DNA of 64,000 nucleotides from Shewanella profunda (GTDB lineage Bacteria; Pseudomonadota; Gammaproteobacteria; Enterobacterales; Shewanellaceae), in assembly GCF_023283765.1 (NCBI RefSeq), contig NZ_JAKILG010000010.1:49217-113216 (forward strand). The letters run 5' to 3'. Made by a program: the position numbers and the translations under genes. Below are positions 58,201-64,000 of the stretch, one piece after another. How positions within the stretch are numbered: the first letter of the stretch is position 1; each line of letters opens with the position of its first letter. Under the pieces are notes generated by a model, which saw only the letters and a program-made list of their open reading frames with translations, was not told the DNA's origin and made no database searches.

Positions 58201-59297
58201 TTAATATCAAGGGAAAGTGGATAATCATTCTCGAGGTTGAGTGTCCCAGAGACTTCGGCTTTACCATCGGTATGTTCAATCAGTAAATGCGCTAAGGTCA
58301 ATTGATATTGTTGGAAGCTGCCCTGTAGCTCTGCATGACTAAAGATATCTTTGCGTGCACCAATTTCAAGGGTGGTGTTTTCCAAGTTCAGCTGTTCTAC
58401 CATCACAGGGAAAGGCATAAACACTTGGGGTAATTGGGCTAGCGGCCAATCTACTGAATCTATTGATGGGTTTAGTGGAGCGTTTGATGTTGTTGATGTG
58501 CTGTTTGTATTAGAAATGGCATCATTTACTCGCACCGCCGTGGTGACATCCTTTGGATTAGGCGGGCTATTCACTTTAGTCGTATTGGTTGTTGTTTTTG
58601 TCGCAGTATTAGAACCGTCATCAAGGGGGATTAATATTGACAGTCCTTCGCTGTTGAGCTGTTTTATTGTGAGTCCTTCAGTAAGCCAAGTGGCTGTTGT
58701 CTCAATACTATTAGCCGTAAAGTGCATTTCATCCACTTGCACTTTCACCGCCATAAGCTGAGCGGTATCGAGGATTATTCCAAAGGGAAGGGTCAGTTGT
58801 GACTCGGTATCATCGATGGTTTCTATGTCTGAAGCTGCTGCAGGATTTGATGCAAGCTGCTCCGAGTTAATTTGTACCTCAACCTTAGCCGCGGTAAGTG
58901 CACTTATACATAATTGCTTTTGCAATAAACAGGTGGGTTGCCAAGCAAGGTGCAATGCTTCAAGTTGTACTTTAATTCCATCCATTGACCAAACGGCGTG
59001 GGCTAAGTTGAGCTCTTTATTAAGTGCTCCGGAAGTGTACGTGAGTTCCAGATCGGGAACGAATTGATTGGCTAACCCTACACTGAGCCTCGATCCCATC
59101 TCAGTGCCTATTAACAGGGCAATAAGTACTAAAATCGTTAATGGCACATAAACAATAATGCGAGTAAAGAGCTTAAATGAACGCCAAATACGTTGAAATC
59201 CCGAAACAGGAGTAACAGATTGAGCGGATCCTGTTGATTCCATTGATACCGCATCAACTTGCTCGTTGGTTTTATCATTGACAGGACGACGGTTCAT
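55281..59297 (-). CDS. tamB: Translocation and assembly module protein TamB
   Basis: A large (about 1338 residues) inner-membrane-anchored protein that spans the periplasm and works with TamA in outer-membrane assembly and lipid transport. One N-terminal membrane segment (about residues 38-60 in this start) precedes long beta-rich repeats, as in AsmA-like proteins. The C-terminus has the conserved DUF490 region (SYKFMGQTLSIRTGEVQFVGPA, then RVTGTPARPVVTLFSNP, and the last strands). The start at 59297 overlaps the tamA stop as ATGA; a longer frame to 59330 is possible but has a poorly spaced ribosome site. Longer than E. coli TamB (1259) because of a Thr/Ser/Asn-rich insert (about 235-285). 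Confidence 0.93.
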   Translation of the reverse strand: MNRRPVNDKTNEQVDAVSMESTGSAQSVTPVSGFQRIWRSFKLFTRIIVYVPLTILVLIALLIGTEMGSRLSVGLANQFVPDLELTYTSGALNKELNLAHAVWSMDGIKVQLEALHLAWQPTCLLQKQLCISALTAAKVEVQINSEQLASNPAAASDIETIDDTESQLTLPFGIILDTAQLMAVKVQVDEMHFTANSIETTATWLTEGLTIKQLNSEGLSILIPLDDGSNTATKTTTNTTKVNSPPNPKDVTTAVRVNDAISNTNSTSTTSNAPLNPSIDSVDWPLAQLPQVFMPFPVMVEQLNLENTTLEIGARKDIFSHAELQGSFQQYQLTLAHLLIEHTDGKAEVSGTLNLENDYPLSLDINVTLHQLAELPELTRQELVLKLSDSLGQLRINAHAKGDADFILDGQITLKDPTLPYKAKLEQARLQWPLKTAEYFVSNLSIDTQGSLNKQDAKVQGQLVTPFNKMLAIETLLHHQDSKLTIDRLNAKGDIGSVELQGELDYQQAISWKAKVQLDAIKLQEISLPQTESADASNLPNSLISGKLHTIGKLDNNRWQVALTETTLEGTLQGYPFDITGDISVNDAFYVSSKGLNANVLGATLALKGEANANWDLQGELQVPDFGLWLPKASGQLQANINVTGDAKHPQLEVTAQLVDLLYQNIKLRESTLKAYYKPLEQHEFALSLKSKALHLGGQVLDTITLGSKGDINTQKLTLNVSGDLGLDLSVASQFDKKKSHLQAQINRLNLVTPLGLWQLDKDVSIGWDQNKSQGNITPFCLVNPNSRLCLNNQTVLGETGDAQLSYSGNPGKLLAPILPGNVNWDGNAALFANFAWAKGRKPIADLTLNFAPGSILLKRAKNREVTLNYQLLTLNTTLDAKRLISSVNFESEGVASWHSEVIVNVTPDRILSGYANIKQLNLQPLGEFFPQLNTIEGLLTSKLNFAGTLQDPEVSGNITLTQGALALTANPTLIDKIDMSMDLGGQQAELKGRWMMGNGLGRVSGNLRWPQGQFSGELAIQGDKLAVIQPPLAILDISPDLSLSFSSEQLEVKGIVNIPSGNIKIIQLAEGGVALSEDVVFNDSIAAAQPKSSPYAIVADLNINVGNDLRVDGMGLKGKLQGTLKLQQQAFRPPLLFGDIKVRQGSYKFMGQTLSIRTGEVQFVGPASVPNLNIEAIREIKSEDLVAGVRVTGTPARPVVTLFSNPAKEQAEILSYIIKGTGFNSTDNEQNNSLMMGAALGLSSQVGGGAINSIGNTATGLIEEFGFSNVQLDTNDEGRVAISGYIGKNLMVKYGVGVFNPGYEMTVRYYLLSQLYLETVSGTLGQSLDIYYNFNIK

Positions 59298-61159
59298 AGC
59301 TCTGTTCCCATAGTCAAATGGATCCGCCATGACCTTTCTATAGTGTCAGTTTCTTTCAAACCTATTCCTAAATCTAATTTAATGGGACCAATTGGGGATA
59401 TCCAGTGAATACCACCCCCGACAGAGACTACAGGTTCAAATTGATTATTATCAAAGGCGTTACCCGCATCTATAAAGGTGCCGAGCCGCCAAGTGGGCGT
59501 GAGGTAATATTGGTACTCTACACTTCCGACCATTAAATAACGGCCACCGATAACTTCGCGATTCGTATTACCGTCAGTATCGATATAATCCAAATAAGGG
59601 CCGAGCTCTTGATACCCATAACCACGCACGGTTTGATCGCCCCCCGCAAAGTAACGGAGCGAGGGAGGAATAAAAGCCAGTTCATTTTCATTAGCTATGT
59701 TAGCGGCTAAATCGATACGAGCGACGATTCTGTGGTTATCGAAGAAGGTATCAATCCATTTAAATTTTGCTTGTAACCTTGCCAAGCGTGTCTCTGAGCC
59801 TAAATAGGGATCGGCGTAATCGAGACTATAAATTTGTCTAAAACCCGATTTAGGATCGAGGGAGTTATCACCCCGTGTTGTCTTGGAAAAGTTAATCCCA
59901 GCCAGATAAAAGCTCGGGAAATAGTCGGTATCCGATTGATTGTATTCTTCACGAATGGCATCAAGCGAATAACTCATTAACCATTGATTATCGAGCCTTT
60001 GCTGACGAAGTAACCCCAGCAAATATTTCGTCGATTCGAGTTGACCTGTATTGCGAAAATCCCGATTTTTTGGCTCATAAATTTGGGTGACGCCATATTT
60101 GTCCCGCAACAATCCTAAACGGATTTTAAGTTGATCATCCAAGGGATGCGTCAGTGGAATGGTATAGGAGGTTAAAAACTTAGGGCGATCGGGTGACCAT
60201 TCCAAACTGGTTTCTTGGGAATGACCATACTTGTTGATTTGTGGTGTACGCCAAGTCAACCGTACCCTTGGATCAAAGGTTTCATCAGCACTCTGACCAA
60301 TATCTCCCCCGAGGCCCACTTCAATTGAATGGCTTGCCTTAGGCGTTAACTCAACCTTGACGGGGATCTGGTTATCTTCGACTAAATCAATCTGTGGGAT
60401 AACTTTGATATTGGCGAAATAGCCAGTGTCCAGTAGTTGGCGGTTGAGGGAACTGACACGGCGAGTCGAATAGGCCGCATTTTCTTTAAAGGGGATCAGT
60501 TTAGTTAAAATATCCGGTTCTAAAGTATGACCATCAAAACTCACTTGGCCAAAGTGATAGCGCTGGCCAGAATCAAAATGCAGGCTGATTTGGGCGGTAT
60601 TTAAATCCCGATTGATCTGAATTCGTGATTGCGTGAACTCGCCATCGAAATAACCACGGGCGAGAGCAAGGGCGACAAGTTGGGATTTTAATTCAGAGTA
60701 ATGACCATGATTTAAGGTATCTCCTGGTTTGATACTGACTCGAGATAACCATTGCTCGAAGGCTCTATCATTTAGCATTTCCCCCGAAAAATTGATATCG
60801 ACCCACTGAACTTTAGTCGGTTCTCCTGCTGACACAGCCAGCTTCAACTCCCATGGGCCTTTTTCGTTTTCGATTAGTTTTTCTTCGACTTCGCCATGGT
60901 AATACCCCATGGACTCTAAAGCTGTACTGACATTTTCCTCGACATTAAACAAAAAGGCTCGGCGTTGAACTTCTGAGTCGGGCAGAGTACCTAAATGTGC
61001 CACAATGTTACGCTGCAGCGATTCATCAACCCCAGATACAGATAACTTCAAAAAATTGTCGGCAGTCGCTACTGATGTGACTAGACTCAGACCAACAATC
61101 AAATTAAGACGAAAAGATAATGATGTGATTTGAAAGAATAGCTGCACTTTATGCTCCAT
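59294..61159 (-). CDS. tamA: Translocation and assembly module outer-membrane protein TamA
   Basis: A 621-residue Omp85-family protein. The N-terminal signal peptide is followed by POTRA domains (about 30-250) and a C-terminal 16-strand barrel. The barrel carries the conserved FAGGDQTVRGYGYQELGP motif and ends in WRIHLTMGTEL. It forms the outer-membrane half of the TAM with TamB, whose start overlaps it by 4 bp. The ATG at 61159 has AAAGG eight bases upstream; an upstream TTG (61201) lacks this. Confidence 0.95.
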   Translation of the reverse strand: MEHKVQLFFQITSLSFRLNLIVGLSLVTSVATADNFLKLSVSGVDESLQRNIVAHLGTLPDSEVQRRAFLFNVEENVSTALESMGYYHGEVEEKLIENEKGPWELKLAVSAGEPTKVQWVDINFSGEMLNDRAFEQWLSRVSIKPGDTLNHGHYSELKSQLVALALARGYFDGEFTQSRIQINRDLNTAQISLHFDSGQRYHFGQVSFDGHTLEPDILTKLIPFKENAAYSTRRVSSLNRQLLDTGYFANIKVIPQIDLVEDNQIPVKVELTPKASHSIEVGLGGDIGQSADETFDPRVRLTWRTPQINKYGHSQETSLEWSPDRPKFLTSYTIPLTHPLDDQLKIRLGLLRDKYGVTQIYEPKNRDFRNTGQLESTKYLLGLLRQQRLDNQWLMSYSLDAIREEYNQSDTDYFPSFYLAGINFSKTTRGDNSLDPKSGFRQIYSLDYADPYLGSETRLARLQAKFKWIDTFFDNHRIVARIDLAANIANENELAFIPPSLRYFAGGDQTVRGYGYQELGPYLDYIDTDGNTNREVIGGRYLMVGSVEYQYYLTPTWRLGTFIDAGNAFDNNQFEPVVSVGGGIHWISPIGPIKLDLGIGLKETDTIERSWRIHLTMGTEL

Positions 61160-61267
61160 GTGATGTGCCTTTATTGTCGCCAGAATAAAAGCAACAGGCA
61201 AGGAGATGATTGAAATTAGTCATTGAAATGGTTACAAAGGAGGTTACTGTTTAAGGGGATGTAAAGA

Positions 61268-62299
61268 ATGAAAATAAAATCAGCCACCTTTAGTTTAATT
61301 ATCTCGAGTGTACTTTTTATGTCGTATAACACTAATGCCAATGATAAACCGTTCGCTATCGCTATCCATGGCGGTGCGGGCACGATTTCTAAGGCCAATT
61401 TGACTCCAGAGCAACGTCAAGCATATAAAGACAAGTTAAAGGAGGCTGTCGATAAAGGGTCTAAAGTGTTAGAGCAAGGCGGGGATAGCCTGCTTGCCGT
61501 ACAAACGGCAATCAATGTGTTAGAAAATAGTCCCTTGTTTAACGCGGGTGTCGGTTCTGTTTATACCTTCGATGGCGGCCATGAACTAGACGCTTCTATT
61601 ATGGATGGCAAAACCATGAATGCGGGCGCGGTTGCTGGTGTTCGTCATATCGCCAATCCTATTGATTTAGCGTTAGCCGTGATGAATAAGTCTGAACACG
61701 TCATGTTATCGGGGGCGGGGGCTGAGGAGTTTGCTCTCACCCAAGGTTTTACCTTAGTGCAAAATGGCTATTTTGATACGGATGAGCGTTATCAACAGTT
61801 ACTCGATGCAAGACAAAAACTCCAAACAGCAGAGAAATCAGCGCAAATTGCAGGTATTGAGACGAAGGATCTCGATTATAAATTTGGCACCGTTGGCGCT
61901 GTGGCCTTAGATAAAAATGGCAATTTAGCCGCAGGCACATCGACGGGTGGCATGACGGCAAAACGGTTTGGCCGCATTGGTGACTCGCCCGTAATCGGTG
62001 CGGGCACCTATGCTGAAAATGGGGTATGCGCGGTTTCAGCAACTGGTCATGGTGAGTATTTTATTCGCTACCACGTCGCAGGTGACATTTGCGCGAAAGT
62101 AAAATATCAGCATAAGTCGATAATTCAAGCTGCTGATGAGGTGATTAATCAGCGTTTAATCACCGCCGGAGGGACGGGAGGGGTGATTGCTGTCGATCAC
62201 AGAGGCAATATTGCAACGCCTTTTAATACTGAAGGAATGTACCGTGCAACTCGCAGTAATGGCGAACCTGCACAAGTGATGATTTGGCAAGATCAATAG
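61268..62299 (+). CDS. Isoaspartyl peptidase / L-asparaginase, exported
   Basis: A 343-residue Ntn-hydrolase precursor that cleaves itself before Thr208 (in FGTVGAVALDKNGN), the nucleophile of the mature beta subunit. IAIHGGAGTISKANLTPEQ, FNAGVGSVYTFDGGHELDASIMDG and GTSTGGMTAKRFGRIGDSPVIGAGTYA are family motifs. An N-terminal signal peptide (about 1-24) places it in the periplasm. It releases aspartate from isoaspartyl dipeptides or asparagine. Divergent from tamA. Confidence 0.95.
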   Translation: MKIKSATFSLIISSVLFMSYNTNANDKPFAIAIHGGAGTISKANLTPEQRQAYKDKLKEAVDKGSKVLEQGGDSLLAVQTAINVLENSPLFNAGVGSVYTFDGGHELDASIMDGKTMNAGAVAGVRHIANPIDLALAVMNKSEHVMLSGAGAEEFALTQGFTLVQNGYFDTDERYQQLLDARQKLQTAEKSAQIAGIETKDLDYKFGTVGAVALDKNGNLAAGTSTGGMTAKRFGRIGDSPVIGAGTYAENGVCAVSATGHGEYFIRYHVAGDICAKVKYQHKSIIQAADEVINQRLITAGGTGGVIAVDHRGNIATPFNTEGMYRATRSNGEPAQVMIWQDQ

Positions 62300-62547
62300 T
62301 CAGATAATCGAGGCCATCTTAGTAAAAGTGAGTACAGCAAAATTGTACTCATTATGTTTGCGTACTTATTACTTTGTTTCAGGAAGTAATATTAAATTTT
62401 GATTTATAAATTTAACAATAACAACAATATTTCAACGAATGATATTGCTTAAGCCTTTAGTGTTGGATATGTTTGATGGCGAAGTTTATAGCATAGCTAC
62501 ATTGCTGATATTTAACTCTAAGTCAACATTTTACACAGAGGATAAAA

Positions 62548-63588
62548 ATGGATTTTAATAAAATAATACTAGGGCTATCTGGCGTATGGTTGCTGGCAGC
62601 TTGTGGTGGTTCGGATTCTGCTGACACTGACACAAATGGTAGTGGTGGACAAACAGCCCCTCTAAGCACTGCGTATTATGGCATCTGGCAACTCTATGGT
62701 GACACATATGTCGGTATTTCCGAACACTCTATCACCACATATATCAATGATCCGGTCCTAGGCTGCACGGAAGTCAGTTTATTTAATATCGTCTCCAGCA
62801 CAACTAACTCGGTAGTCTCTGAAGATGTAGTTAGTGGCGAGCGTAGTACATCTCGCTTTGCGATGAATGGAACCAATTTACTGGTTACGGAAGAAAATAT
62901 GACACTTGAGTTTTCTCGTGGAGATTTTCCCGATATATCAAATGGCTGTACTAATGCTTCAGACATTAATCGGATGACTTTTTCGATAGAACTGGATTAT
63001 CTGCCTCCTGTCGTTCGCATCAATCGCCACGTACAAGAAACGGGTAGAGTGGAATATCAATACGGTGTTCATTTTGATATAAACCGCAATAATAAAGTCG
63101 ATCCTGGAGACGTAGCAGTACACCTGCATCACTTCAAATCAGCTAATAGTTATACCGAAGATACCCCGTTAACAAATCTCAAAGCGAATATTTGGAATTT
63201 TGTCCCGAGACAGCAGGCGCAGGGGTACGGTACTACAGCGTCGAGCAGTAGTGAGCATATGGTTCAGGTAATACAAAACGATTCTGTGCTGACGTTTAAT
63301 GTTGATATGACTACACATCCACTGTTGGGATTTATTGATCAATCTACTCCGATTTTTATTTATAGTTACATTAGTTATCCGCAACCAGAAACGGCGATAG
63401 TTGATGGCTGGGTTGATGGCCCTTGGAACTGGTCATCTGAAACGCATGAAGATCGCTATCCAGATACGGGTTTTACCCAGCCCGATTTACATCCAAACAT
63501 GCAAATGCTGGACGCTCCTAATGATTTGATCAAAGGGGAAGCGAAATGGACCGATATTAAAGCGGTTAGCTTTACGTTTACGCAGTAG
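62548..63588 (+). CDS. Lipoprotein of unknown function with an EF-hand-like loop
   Basis: A 346-residue predicted lipoprotein: a short hydrophobic N-terminus ends in LLAAC, Cys19 being the lipid site, followed by a Ser/Asp/Gly-rich linker. The body is beta-rich with several aromatic-containing strands. FDINRNNKVDPGDV (Asp177-Asp188) resembles a calcium-binding loop of the dockerin or EF-hand type. No family recognised. It is probably outer-membrane or surface-exposed. It starts after a good AGAGGA ribosome site. Confidence 0.75.
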   Translation: MDFNKIILGLSGVWLLAACGGSDSADTDTNGSGGQTAPLSTAYYGIWQLYGDTYVGISEHSITTYINDPVLGCTEVSLFNIVSSTTNSVVSEDVVSGERSTSRFAMNGTNLLVTEENMTLEFSRGDFPDISNGCTNASDINRMTFSIELDYLPPVVRINRHVQETGRVEYQYGVHFDINRNNKVDPGDVAVHLHHFKSANSYTEDTPLTNLKANIWNFVPRQQAQGYGTTASSSSEHMVQVIQNDSVLTFNVDMTTHPLLGFIDQSTPIFIYSYISYPQPETAIVDGWVDGPWNWSSETHEDRYPDTGFTQPDLHPNMQMLDAPNDLIKGEAKWTDIKAVSFTFTQ

Positions 63589-63601
63589 GATATAAGAAAT
63601 A

Positions 63602-63635
63602 TGGGGGCAAGGCAGATGACTTAAACCTGTCCCCA
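63602..63635. repeat. REP-like imperfect inverted repeat
   Basis: TGGGGGCAAG and CCTGTCCCCA are inverted to each other around a short spacer, with two mismatches. It lies 14 bp after the lipoprotein gene. GGGGACAGG motifs of this kind recur in Shewanella and Vibrio chromosomes as REP-like elements; a weak terminator is the alternative. Confidence 0.45.
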
Positions 63636-63673
63636 AATTGATTAATAGTAACTCTTTATTCGGTGTAAAATTT

Positions 63674-63717
63674 GCCTGCGATTTGCCTGCGATTTGCCTG
63701 CGATTTGCCTGCGATTT
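63674..63717 (+). repeat. Four tandem copies of an 11-bp unit
   Basis: GCCTGCGATTT is repeated four times without change at 63674-63684, 63685-63695, 63696-63706 and 63707-63717. It lies 52 bp upstream of the start of the interrupted gene that follows. Slippage could change promoter spacing. Confidence 0.9.
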
Positions 63718-63769
63718 GTACCATTAGTGCATGTTATATCAATTTACTGTAAATATTCACGGAGAGGAT

Positions 63770-63889
63770 ATGAACCCCTATTTTTATCGCTTAGCCACAG
63801 TTGCTCTATTGTCATTAACACTCGCCTCGAATAAGTCTGTCATAGCGGCCGACATGCCAAGTTCAGATAACCCCGTCGATACATTATTT
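63770..63889 (+). pseudogene. 5' fragment of an exported protein gene, interrupted by an IS66-type end
   Basis: An ATG at 63770 with GGAGAGG just before it opens MNPYFYRLATVALLSLTLA, a signal peptide with a cut near SVIAADM. The reading frame then meets GTAAGCG, the terminal sequence of IS66-family elements, at 63890 and ends at 63922 in insertion-element sequence. The native protein therefore stops at about 40 residues and its downstream part is beyond the window. The identity of the intact protein is not known. Confidence 0.65.
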
Positions 63890-64000
63890 GTAAGCGTCCG
63901 GGCAACTACACCTATCTTTTAAAATTCCATGGTAACAGGCTGTCTATATCCGGTGCTGGTTGGCACAGTTCATTAAGGCAAGCCATGATGTAATCAAATG
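63890..64000 (-). mobile_element. Right part of an IS66-family insertion sequence
   Basis: The sequence begins GTAAGCGTCCGG, the terminal motif of the IS66 family, and contains the 3' end of a transposase gene (63912-64000, minus). Only 111 bases are in the window. An 8-bp target duplication, normal for this family, would be CATTATTT at 63882-63889 and its match must lie beyond 64000. Confidence 0.7.
63912..64000 (-). CDS. IS66-family transposase (TnpC), C-terminal fragment
   Basis: The minus strand encodes DYIMACLNELCQPAPDIDSL followed by LPWNFKR and a stop at 63912-63914. The ending ..IDSLLPWNF matches the C-terminal element of IS66 transposases, whose usual sequence is near ..ELLPWN. The stop is 22 bp from the IS end, as is usual. 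The remainder is outside the window. Confidence 0.7.
   Translation of the reverse strand, partial: FDYIMACLNELCQPAPDIDSLLPWNFKR

Overview
The window reads as chromosomal DNA of a marine or aquatic gammaproteobacterium, almost certainly a Shewanella. The evidence is the gene set and its order: the HexR/Zwf/Pgl/Edd/Eda Entner-Doudoroff block next to PykA, PsrA-FadE, the EarP/EF-P pair with arginine 32 in EF-P, the double-lipoyl Bkd complex, paired GapA and long GapB, rhombosortase, and large tandem arrays of identical tRNAs. The species cannot be fixed from the sequence alone. Almost all of it is core chromosome; clear accessory signals are confined to one orphan gene (32375-33202), a repeated patch behind tRNA-Leu (51498-51769) and the right edge, where an IS66-type element interrupts a gene.

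Layout. 1-1608 (minus): rnfA-rnfB-rnfC electron-transport genes, rnfC cut by the window edge. 1734-3638: a degenerate GGDEF-EAL regulator of CsrD type. 3842-4383: five identical tRNA-Asn genes. 5269-9508: uvrB, rhombosortase-queC (minus) and queE. 9682-10107: three tRNA-Tyr genes. 10233-15507: small conserved proteins, a GAF-PAS-GGDEF-EAL c-di-GMP protein, a YchJ-like SEC-C protein and smrA. 15879-18812: psrA-fadE for fatty-acid breakdown. 18978-26460: pykA, hexR and zwf-pgl-edd-eda, the central sugar catabolic block. 26620-30002 (minus): alaA, yfbR and a dGTPase. 30766-33202: an NhaC-family antiporter and the orphan gene. 33371-37230 (minus): earP-efp, then fldA-ybfE-DUF2788, then ybfF. 37513-39795: seqA-pgm. 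39911-46890: msrA (minus), an AstE-like gene, bkdA1-bkdA2-bkdB and nadA. 47049-50791: gapA and a DUF2989 lipoprotein (minus), then gapB. 51135-51769: tRNA-Gly, tRNA-Cys, tRNA-Leu and a 136-bp tandem duplication. 52001-55113: LdtD-like L,D-transpeptidase, YcbK, a hypothetical and rplY. 55281-61159 (minus): tamA-tamB. 61268-64000: isoaspartyl peptidase, a lipoprotein, short repeats and the IS66-type end.

How the parts work together. Sites resembling the HexR operator lie upstream of pykA, between hexR and zwf, upstream of gapA and upstream of gapB, so one repressor probably controls most carbon-metabolism genes here. A PsrA-type operator overlaps the psrA-fadE promoter, and a perfect 14-bp palindrome before bkdA1 fits a branched-chain amino acid regulator. 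The region upstream of seqA has three GATC sites inside an inverted repeat, suggesting autoregulation. No large novel multi-gene system was found. The observations most worth a second look are the IS66-type insertion with neighbouring short repeats, the tRNA-Leu tail duplication, the orphan gene, and the dGTPase/5'-deoxynucleotidase pair.
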